From Thiorhodovibrio sp. (GTDB lineage: Bacteria; Pseudomonadota; Gammaproteobacteria; Chromatiales; Chromatiaceae), in contig SKYD01000263.1 of NCBI GenBank assembly GCA_007128075.1, positions 1 through 5,119 on the forward strand: a DNA stretch of 5,119 nucleotides, in the 5' to 3' direction. The notes under the pieces are model-generated. The model was not told where the DNA came from. It worked only from the letters and a program-made list of their open reading frames with translations, and ran no database searches. Below are positions 1 to 5,119 of this stretch, one piece after another (position 1 is the stretch's first letter; every line of letters begins with the position of its first letter). Made by a program: the position numbers and the translations under genes.

Positions 1-46
1 ACCTTACCAACTATCAGTTTCTCGCACATGACGGGAAACGGTCAAT

Positions 47-114
47 TTGAGTACGCTAGCCAAACTATAAAACAACAACTTAGCAGATGGGTCTTTGTCA
101 GAAACCGTACTCAA
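47..114. repeat. Separated inverted repeat TTGAGTACG / CGTACTCAA
   Basis: TTGAGTACG at 47-55 is the exact reverse complement of CGTACTCAA at 106-114, with 50 bases between them. With mismatches at two positions the match extends to 42-55 and 106-119 (12 of 14). It lies in the AT-rich part that overlaps the transposase remnant. It could be a scar of an inserted element or a chance match; no function can be assigned. Confidence 0.3.
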
Positions 115-232
115 TATGAAAAGTAATAGGTGTTAAGGGAACGATCAGCAATAGCAACAATAATTCGTCGATAAAGCGTTGGAACGGTTGGCTTACGCCC
201 ATCTTGCGTAGTACACTAGTCAGTAGCGGCAT
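98..232 (-). pseudogene. Probable N-terminal remnant of an IS transposase (DDE, IS4-like type)
   Basis: An ATG at 232-230 on the minus strand opens a 44-residue frame ending at TGA 100-98. It begins MPLLTSVLRKMGVSQPFQRF and continues into a leucine run ending IVP. A GAGAG element lies about 6 bases upstream of the ATG. From memory, many IS4-like transposases start with a short helix, a PQ-x-RF segment, a run of L and then VPGR-x-TFRNLSRYS. Here the match stops after VP, although ITFH is still readable. With a one-base shift near position 115 the next frame reads LSTVSDKD, resembling the expected NLSRYSD. That second frame stays open to a TAA at 6-4. This suggests a decayed, frameshifted copy that may continue beyond the left edge. 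No terminal inverted repeats or target duplication could be fixed. The family call rests on remembered motifs, so it is tentative. Confidence 0.42.
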
Positions 233-326
233 CGGGGTCTCTCGTTGGTGTTGGTGAGTGTTAAAACTTTACATTATCGAAGATTGCCCCGTGCCGCTAC
301 CCTCTCATCAAAAACTGTCCGAAGTA

Positions 327-340
327 TTGTCAAGTATGAA
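327..340. promoter_or_regulatory. Weak FNR/Anr-like box upstream of cydA
   Basis: The sequence TTGTC-AAGT-ATGAA agrees with the FNR consensus TTGAT-N4-ATCAA at 7 of 10 defined positions and has the right spacing. It ends 116 bases before the cydA start. Oxygen-responsive regulators of this family commonly control cyd operons, which makes the place sensible. The inner bases of both half-sites do not fit, so this may be chance. Confidence 0.15.
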
Positions 341-381
341 TACGCCTAAAACAACAGCGCGACATATTGCAATGCGCAGGC

Positions 382-440
382 ACTCGCGCTCCACTTCGTT
401 ACGCGACTCGCTGGCGAGTCGCTTGTCGTCCATGACTCGC
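382..440 (+). promoter_or_regulatory. Repeated ACTCGC motif with mutually exclusive hairpins in the cydA leader
   Basis: ACTCGC occurs at 382-387, 406-411 and 435-440, and its inverse GCGAGT occurs once, at 414-419. The strongest pairing is GCGACTCGC (403-411) with GCGAGTCGC (414-422), a perfect 9-base inverted repeat around TG. In RNA the innermost pair would open to leave a 4-base loop. The same central arm (414-420) can instead pair over 7 bases with GACTCGC at 434-440, which ends only 3 bases before the cydA ribosome binding site. The two stems cannot form together. It could be a leader switch, a dimeric regulator site or a leftover GC-rich repeat. It has no T-run, so it is not a typical intrinsic terminator. 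Confidence 0.4.
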
Positions 441-443
441 TCC

Positions 444-448
444 GGGGA
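444..448 (+). promoter_or_regulatory. Ribosome binding site of cydA
   Basis: GGGGA lies 8 bases before the ATG at 457. It is a moderate Shine-Dalgarno match that supports this start. The encoded N-terminus also aligns with E. coli CydA with only two extra residues. Confidence 0.6.
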
Positions 449-456
449 ATCACACC

Positions 457-2076
457 ATGCTGGATAGTAGCTTGATTGAATTATCGCGCTGGCAGTTTGC
501 CATCACCGCGATGTATCACTTTCTGTTCGTACCGCTGACGCTGGGGCTGTCGTGGATTTTGGTGATCATGGAAAGCGTCTATGTGATGACTGGACGCGAG
601 ATCTATCGCGACATGACCAAATTCTGGGGCAAGTTGTTCGGGATCAACTTTGCACTCGGGGTCACCACCGGGCTGACGATGGAGTTTCAGTTCGGCACCA
701 ACTGGGCGTATTACTCGCATTATGTTGGCGATGTCTTTGGTGCGCCGCTGGCGATTGAGGGGCTGATGGCGTTCTTTTTAGAATCCACCTTCATCGGGCT
801 GTTTTTCCTTGGCTGGGAGCGGCTAAGCAAGCGCCAGCATCTTGCCGTGACCTTTCTGACTGCGCTTGGCTCCAATCTATCCGCGCTGTGGATTCTGATT
901 GCCAATGGCTGGATGCAGTATCCAGTCGGCGCTGAATTTAGCTTCGAGACCATGCGCATGGAGATGGTGAGCTTCTCCGAGGTGCTGTTTAATCCGGTCG
1001 CTCAGGTCAAATTTGTACATACCGTGGCGGCTGGCTATGTCACCGCGGCAATGTTCGTGATGGGGCTGTCGTCTTGGTACATGCTCAAAGGGCGCGATAT
1101 TGCCTTTGCCAAACGCTCGTTCTCAGTCGCTGTGGGCTTTGGGTTGGCATCGATTCTGTCGGTGATTTTGCTCGGCGATGAATCCGGCTACGAGGTCGGT
1201 GATGTCCAGCGGGTGAAACTTGCCGCTATTGAGGCGGAGTGGGAAACCGAGCCACCGCCGGCGGGCTTTACCATCTTTGGGCATCCAAGCAATGCCGATC
1301 AAGAAACCCACGGTGCGATTAAAATTCCGTGGCTGATGGGACTGATTACCACCCGCTCGTTTAATACCGAGGTCACCGGGCTCAAAGACCTGATGCGTGA
1401 TCACGAGGTGCGCATCCGCTCTGGCATGATCGCCTATGACTATCTGCAACGGCTGCGCGGTGGCGAGGACACGCCCAATAATCGCGCAATGTTCAAACAA
1501 CACATGGACGATCTCGGCTATGGGCTGCTGCTCAAGCGCTATCTGGACAATCCTGCCGAGGCAACCGAGGAGCAGATTCAACTGGCAGTCCGCGATTCAA
1601 TCCCCGAGGTGGCTCCCATCTTTTGGAGCTTCCGCGTCATGGTCGGTGCTGGGGTGTGGATGCTGGTGCTGATTGTGATGGGCTTTTATTACAACGCCAA
1701 GCGCATCATCGAGCATCAACGCTGGCTGTTGCGGCTATTTTTGCTCAGTATTCCAGTGCCGTGGATTGCGGCTGAAACTGGCTGGTTTGTCGCTGAGTTT
1801 GGCCGTCAGCCGTGGGCGATTGGTGAAATTTTACCAACCTCGATTGCTGCCTCCAGTCTCACGGCGCAGGATCTGCGGCTCAGTCTCACCGCTTTTGTGG
1901 TGTTTTATACCCTGCTGTTTATGATCGAGATGTTTTTGATGATCAAATTTGGTCGTCAAGGGCCGAGTTCATTGCACACTGGGCGGTATTATCACGAGCG
2001 CAAAACGGCGGTGGTCGGCGCTGGAGCAGCCCCTAAAACCGCACCCAATCAAGAACACAAAGGAGACGCAGCATGA
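457..2076 (+). CDS. cydA: Cytochrome bd ubiquinol oxidase subunit I
   Basis: Catalytic subunit of the cytoplasmic-membrane bd oxidase. It oxidises quinol and reduces O2 to water at very low oxygen, without pumping protons. It has 539 residues against about 522 in E. coli, the extra length being mainly an Ala-rich hydrophilic C-terminal tail. With an offset of 2 from E. coli numbering, the key residues are all present. H21 is the high-spin haem ligand, and H188 and M395 are the haem b558 ligands. E101 and E109 are the proton-path/haem acids, R393 is the conserved Arg beside M395, and E447 precedes the GRQPW motif (449-453). The quinol (Q) loop, about 240-390, starts GDESGYEVGDVQ and keeps K254 and E259, the counterparts of K252 and E257. 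It is the long-loop form. Several hydrophobic segments fit the nine-helix fold. The stop overlaps the cydB start, so the two are probably translationally coupled. The identification is secure. Confidence 0.98.
   Translation: MLDSSLIELSRWQFAITAMYHFLFVPLTLGLSWILVIMESVYVMTGREIYRDMTKFWGKLFGINFALGVTTGLTMEFQFGTNWAYYSHYVGDVFGAPLAIEGLMAFFLESTFIGLFFLGWERLSKRQHLAVTFLTALGSNLSALWILIANGWMQYPVGAEFSFETMRMEMVSFSEVLFNPVAQVKFVHTVAAGYVTAAMFVMGLSSWYMLKGRDIAFAKRSFSVAVGFGLASILSVILLGDESGYEVGDVQRVKLAAIEAEWETEPPPAGFTIFGHPSNADQETHGAIKIPWLMGLITTRSFNTEVTGLKDLMRDHEVRIRSGMIAYDYLQRLRGGEDTPNNRAMFKQHMDDLGYGLLLKRYLDNPAEATEEQIQLAVRDSIPEVAPIFWSFRVMVGAGVWMLVLIVMGFYYNAKRIIEHQRWLLRLFLLSIPVPWIAAETGWFVAEFGRQPWAIGEILPTSIAASSLTAQDLRLSLTAFVVFYTLLFMIEMFLMIKFGRQGPSSLHTGRYYHERKTAVVGAGAAPKTAPNQEHKGDAA
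2061..2065 (+). promoter_or_regulatory. Ribosome binding site of cydB
   Basis: AGGAG inside the last codons of cydA, 7 bases before the cydB ATG at 2073. It fixes the start that overlaps the cydA stop as ATGA. Confidence 0.75.
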
Positions 2077-3215
2077 TCCTGGATTATGAGGTCTTGAAAT
2101 TCATCTGGTGGGTGCTGGTGGGCGTGCTGTTCATCGGCTTTGCAGTCACCGACGGGCTGGATATGGGCGTGGGGGCGTTGCTGCCCTTTTTAGGCAAAAC
2201 CGATCTGGAACGGCGGGTGATCATCAACACCGTCGGTCCACATTGGGACGGCAACCAGGTGTGGCTAATCACCGCTGGCGGGGCGATCTTTGCCGCTTGG
2301 CCGCTGGTCTATGCCACGGCGTTTAGCGGCTTTTATTTTGCCATGCTGCTGGCGCTGTTCGCGCTGTTTTTGCGCCCGGTGGGCTTTGATTATCGCAGCA
2401 AAATTGCCAACCCAATGTGGCGGAGCACCTGGGATTGGGGGCTGTTTGTCGGCGGCGTGGTGCCGGCTTTGGTGTTCGGGATCGCCTTTGGCAATCTGTT
2501 GCGCGGGGTGCCGTTTCATCTCGACGAGCTGTTACGCCCCTATTACACCGGCAGCTTTTTCGGGCTGCTCAATCCGTTTGCGTTAATCGCTGGGCTGATC
2601 AGCGTCGGGATGCTGGTGCTGCACGGGGCGATTTGGCTGCAACTGCGCACTGCCGAGCCAATCGCGGGACGGGCGAAAGCACTGGCAAAACCGATTGGCT
2701 TGGCGACCATCGGTGCATTCGCGTTTGCCGGGCTGTGGCTGACGATTGCTGGCTATGGCTATCAGGTCATCAACATGCCGGCATTGGATGCGGTCTCCAA
2801 TCCACTGACCAAAGAAGTGGCGGCGCAACGCTGGGGCTGGCTGGTCAACTATTGGCGCTATCCGCTCACCCTGCTGTTTCCGATCTTGGGCTTTGCGGGG
2901 CTAGGCGGGGCGATTGCCTTGTCGATGCGTGATCGTCCCGGGCTGGGGCTGGTGGTCAGCGGGCTGGGCATCAGCGGGATTATTCTCACCGCAGGCAGTG
3001 CCATGTTCCCGTTTATCATGGCTTCTAGCACCAATCCCAACAGCAGTCTGCTGGCGTGGGATGTCACCTCCAGCCATCTGACGCTGACGGTGATGTTCTG
3101 GGCGGCGGTGATCTTTATCCCGATTATTCTTGGCTACACCACCTGGACCTATGCCAAGATGTGGCGACGGATCACTGTCGAAGAGATCAAATCACAAGAC
3201 ACGCTGGCGTATTGA
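2073..3215 (+). CDS. cydB: Cytochrome bd ubiquinol oxidase subunit II
   Basis: Second large subunit of the bd oxidase, a membrane protein that pairs with CydA and is needed for assembly of the haem b595/d site. Its 380 residues match the E. coli length (379). Family blocks are visible in order. GFAVTDGLDMGVG (22-34) includes D30. GPHWDGNQVWLITAGG (55-70) includes W58 and D59, the counterparts of W57 and D58. RPVGFDYRSK follows near 101-110, then FGNLLRGVPF and YYTGSFFGLLNPF, and near the C-terminus an ILTAGSAMFPF block and a WD-x-TSS-x-LTL block. Multiple hydrophobic segments fit the nine-helix fold. It overlaps cydA by 4 bases, and its TGA is part of the cydX Shine-Dalgarno region, so the subunits are expected in matched amounts. 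No key residue is missing. Confidence 0.98.
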   Translation: MILDYEVLKFIWWVLVGVLFIGFAVTDGLDMGVGALLPFLGKTDLERRVIINTVGPHWDGNQVWLITAGGAIFAAWPLVYATAFSGFYFAMLLALFALFLRPVGFDYRSKIANPMWRSTWDWGLFVGGVVPALVFGIAFGNLLRGVPFHLDELLRPYYTGSFFGLLNPFALIAGLISVGMLVLHGAIWLQLRTAEPIAGRAKALAKPIGLATIGAFAFAGLWLTIAGYGYQVINMPALDAVSNPLTKEVAAQRWGWLVNYWRYPLTLLFPILGFAGLGGAIALSMRDRPGLGLVVSGLGISGIILTAGSAMFPFIMASSTNPNSSLLAWDVTSSHLTLTVMFWAAVIFIPIILGYTTWTYAKMWRRITVEEIKSQDTLAY

Positions 3216-3219
3216 GGAG
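3214..3219 (+). promoter_or_regulatory. Ribosome binding site of cydX
   Basis: GAGGAG begins within the cydB stop codon (TGA 3213-3215) and lies 7 bases before the ATG at 3227. An ATG at 3220-3222 directly abuts the motif in another frame. With no spacing, and a 26-codon product unlike any known protein, it is not the start. Confidence 0.75.
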
Positions 3220-3226
3220 ATGAACG

Positions 3227-3343
3227 ATGTGGTACTTTTCGTGGATTTTGGGCGTGTTGCTGGCGGTCGCCTTGGGCATCATCAATGTGATGTGGTTTGA
3301 ATCTGAACAGTGTCGCCAGCCGAGCCTCGATGAAGATGAGTGA
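3227..3343 (+). CDS. cydX: Small cytochrome bd accessory subunit CydX (YbgT family)
   Basis: A 38-residue single-helix membrane protein that binds CydA and stabilises the haem groups of bd oxidase. It reads MWYFSWILGVLLAVALGI and so on, keeping the family signature MWYFxWILGxLLA, with Y3, W6, G9 and G17 in place. E25, the counterpart of the conserved Glu after the helix in E. coli CydX, is also present. The hydrophilic tail after E25 is acidic (ends LDEDE) and has one Cys (residue 29). Length agrees with the family (37 in E. coli). A strong ribosome binding site 7 bases upstream and the place right after cydB support it. Its last 8 bases are shared with the start of bchD. Confidence 0.95.
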   Translation: MWYFSWILGVLLAVALGIINVMWFESEQCRQPSLDEDE

Positions 3344-5119
3344 ACAGCGAATTTCACCCTGGGAAGATGCCTGTTTAGCGGCGGCTTTGCTGGCGATTGA
3401 CCCGCCTGGCGTGGCTGGGATTGTGTTGCGGGCGCTGCCCGGGCCGGTGCGCGATCTGTGGCTTGAGCTACTGCGTGAGCTGTTGCCAGCAGCCACGCCA
3501 CTGCGCCGGGTGCCGCTGCATATTGCCGATGGGCGGCTGCTCGGCGGATTGGATTTGGCAGCAACCTTGCGTGCTGGCCGTCCAGTTGCCGAGCGCGGGC
3601 TGCTGGCTGAAAGCGATGGTGGTGTGTTGCTGTTGGCGATGGCCGAGCGCATTGGCCGCTCAACCGCAGCGCATCTTAGCGCCACTCTCGATGTCGGTGA
3701 GGTATTGCTGGAACGCGACGGGCTGACTGCGCGTACCCAAGCGCGGGTTGGGGTGGTGGCACTGGATGAAAGCGCCAGCGATGAGGAGCGCGTGCCCTAT
3801 ACGCTGACCGATCGTCTGGCGATTGTGCTCGATCTGACGCAGGTCTCATTGCGCGAGGCAATCCCCGTTGATTATGCCCTAGAGCAGATCATGGCCGCCC
3901 AAGAGCGGCTGCCGCATGTCGAGGTTGATGAGCAGGCATTGCAGGCACTCTGTGGCACTGCGTTAGCACTTGGTGTTGATTCGTTGCGCCCATCGCTGGC
4001 AGCACTACGAATAGCACGACTGGCAGCCGCTTTGGCAGGACGCGATCAGCTTGACCCCGAGGACATCAGCGCCGCCGCACGCTTGGTGCTTGCTCCGCGT
4101 GCCACCCGCATCCCGATGCCTGAGCAGCCAGAAGATGAGCAGCAGCCGGAGCCACCGCCGCCAGAGGAGCAAGATCAAGACGACAACCCCAACGATCAGC
4201 CCCAGCAAGAGCTGGATAAGCCGCTGGAGGATCAAGTCCTTGAATCCGCCCAAGCCGCGATCCCCGCTGGATTGCTGGCGCAGTTGCAGATGGGGATGCT
4301 CAAAAGTCGCACCCGCACCAGCGGCAAATCAGGTGCCCAACAAAATGCCTCGCTGCGGGGTCGCCCAGCAGGAACGCGCCGTGGTGAGCCAGGCAATGGC
4401 GCACGGCTCAATGTCATTGATACCCTAAGAGCTGCCGCGCCCTGGCAAAAAATTCGCCGTGCTGAGCGGGCGCAACTCAACCGCGCCCAGCACAAAAAAT
4501 CCAGCAAATCGGCAACGCCTCGGGTCGAGGTGCGGTTTGATGATTTTCGCATCACCCGTTACAAGCACCGCTCAGAAACCACCACCATCTTTGTGGTCGA
4601 TGCCTCGGGATCGGCTGCGCTGCATCGCTTAGCCGAGGCCAAGGGCGCGGTTGAGTTATTGCTTGCCGATTGTTATGTGCGCCGTGATCGGGTGGCATTG
4701 ATCGCCTTTCGCGGTGCTGGGGCCGAGCTGCTCTTGCCGCCGACACGCTCGCTGGTGCGTGCCAAGCGCAGCTTGGCAGGACTCCCGGGTGGTGGCGGAA
4801 CACCGCTGGCCTCAGCCATCGAGGCAGCAGTCGATCTTGCCGATGGTGTGCAACGCCGTGGCGGCAGTGCGGTGGTGGTGATGCTCACCGATGGCCGCGC
4901 CAATGTGGCACGCGATGGCACCGGCGGTCGCGCCCAGGCAACTGAAGATGCACTGGTTTCGGCGCGGATGTTGCGGGCTGCTGAGATCACCGCGCTGGTG
5001 ATTGATGTCTCGCCGCGCCCCCGCCCCGAGGCTGGCGAGCTGGCGCAGGAGATGAACGCGATCTATCTGCCTTTGCCCCATGCCGATGCCCAGGCGTTGT
5101 CGCAAGCGGTCAAGGCAGT
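3336..5119 (+). CDS. bchD: Magnesium chelatase subunit D (BchD), 3' end beyond window
   Basis: Subunit of the ATP-dependent Mg-protoporphyrin IX chelatase (BchH-BchI-BchD), the first committed step of bacteriochlorophyll synthesis. 594 codons are seen without a stop. The C-terminal region appears nearly complete, ending near the LPLPHADAQALSQAV segment. Residues 1 to about 190 form an AAA+-like domain resembling BchI. The P-loop is lost (ALPGPVRD, 33-40) and the Walker B acids are replaced (DGGVLLLAMAE, 94-104), as is common in BchD. An acidic Pro/Gln-rich linker spans about 261-296. A basic, Gly/Arg-rich stretch leading to VIDTLRAAAPW follows. The integrin-I (VWA) domain from about 415 has an intact MIDAS: D422-x-S424-x-S426, T489 in GGGGTPL and D519 in LTDGRAN. 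The start at 3336 gives MSEQRISPWEDA; ATG 3330 (MKMSEQ) is an alternative. Neither has a good ribosome binding site, so coupling to cydX translation is likely. bchI is not adjacent upstream. Confidence 0.95.
   Translation, partial: MSEQRISPWEDACLAAALLAIDPPGVAGIVLRALPGPVRDLWLELLRELLPAATPLRRVPLHIADGRLLGGLDLAATLRAGRPVAERGLLAESDGGVLLLAMAERIGRSTAAHLSATLDVGEVLLERDGLTARTQARVGVVALDESASDEERVPYTLTDRLAIVLDLTQVSLREAIPVDYALEQIMAAQERLPHVEVDEQALQALCGTALALGVDSLRPSLAALRIARLAAALAGRDQLDPEDISAAARLVLAPRATRIPMPEQPEDEQQPEPPPPEEQDQDDNPNDQPQQELDKPLEDQVLESAQAAIPAGLLAQLQMGMLKSRTRTSGKSGAQQNASLRGRPAGTRRGEPGNGARLNVIDTLRAAAPWQKIRRAERAQLNRAQHKKSSKSATPRVEVRFDDFRITRYKHRSETTTIFVVDASGSAALHRLAEAKGAVELLLADCYVRRDRVALIAFRGAGAELLLPPTRSLVRAKRSLAGLPGGGGTPLASAIEAAVDLADGVQRRGGSAVVVMLTDGRANVARDGTGGRAQATEDALVSARMLRAAEITALVIDVSPRPRPEAGELAQEMNAIYLPLPHADAQALSQAVKA

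Larger units (their letters stand above)
1..456. other. AT-rich region upstream of cydA without an intact gene
   Basis: No convincing intact gene lies in this stretch. Positions 1-360 have about 44% G+C by hand count, clearly below the genes that follow, which suggests a different origin. The minus strand holds a probable transposase remnant at 98-232. A tandem TTGGTG TTGGTG sits at 245-256. The last ~75 bases are richer in GC and carry the inverted repeats described separately. The cydA promoter must lie here, or an external one is used, but I see no good -35/-10 pair. TTGGTG (251-256) with TACATT (270-275) has too short a spacer, and TTGTCA (327-332) lacks a good -10. The plus-strand frame open from the window edge to the TAA at 124-126 encodes 41 residues that I do not recognise. 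Confidence 0.6.

Noticed and set aside
1..126. Plus-strand frame open from the left edge to TAA, 41 residues
   Set aside because: It could be the tail of an upstream gene, but it is unrecognised and lies antisense to the part that may be transposase remnant.
403..422. The perfect inverted repeat as an intrinsic terminator
   Set aside because: No run of T follows the stem, and it lies only 35 bases before the cydA start codon.
258..467. 69-codon plus-strand open frame from a GTG, ending inside cydA
   Set aside because: It has no recognisable domain, runs through the hairpin repeats and overlaps the cydA ribosome binding site and start; the Ser/Arg-rich end looks like translated repeat sequence.
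1123..1581. 152-codon minus-strand open frame
   Set aside because: It lies wholly opposite the conserved Q-loop region of cydA and has no family features; it is a shadow of that gene.
3220..3300. ATG at 3220 as an alternative small gene start after cydB
   Set aside because: It directly abuts the Shine-Dalgarno motif with no spacing and its short product resembles nothing, whereas the ATG at 3227 gives a classic CydX.
3149..3685. Minus-strand open frames of 178 and 158 codons opposite cydX and bchD
   Set aside because: Their low-complexity Ala/Arg/Ser/Pro composition and position opposite well-identified genes mark them as antisense shadows.
4116..4223. The Glu/Pro/Gln-rich stretch in bchD as a frameshift or low-quality region
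   Set aside because: An acidic Pro-rich linker between the AAA+-like and VWA domains is normal for BchD/ChlD, and the frame remains open and recognisable on both sides.

Overview
The window is bacterial and most likely comes from a phototrophic proteobacterium, probably a purple bacterium. It encodes a cytochrome bd quinol oxidase close to the E. coli type, directly followed by bchD, the D subunit of the magnesium chelatase of bacteriochlorophyll synthesis. I lean towards gammaproteobacterial purple sulfur bacteria (Chromatiales), from the E. coli-like CydA/CydB/CydX and the moderately high GC. This placement is an inference and no marker gene here proves it.

Positions 1-456 lie upstream of the first intact gene. 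The first ~360 bases are AT-rich (about 44% G+C, against about 53-65% in sampled stretches of the genes). On the minus strand at 98-232 they hold what looks like the broken N-terminal end of an IS transposase. The part next to cydA (about 380-450) holds three copies of ACTCGC and one inverted copy that can form alternative hairpins just before the cydA ribosome binding site.

Positions 457-3343 hold cydA, cydB and the small cydX, all on the plus strand. cydA and cydB overlap by 4 bases (ATGA), and the cydX ribosome binding site begins inside the cydB stop codon. Together they encode a complete high-affinity quinol:O2 oxidoreductase with its haem ligands and quinol-site residues intact. bchD starts at 3336 inside the end of cydX (8-base overlap) and is still open at the window edge (594 codons seen). 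The four genes are therefore packed as one transcription unit.

The main point of interest is this cydABX-bchD arrangement. An oxidase for scarce oxygen appears to be translated in tandem with a subunit of the first committed enzyme of bacteriochlorophyll synthesis, and the usual partner gene bchI is not upstream. I see no CRISPR array, RNA gene, defence system or complete mobile element.
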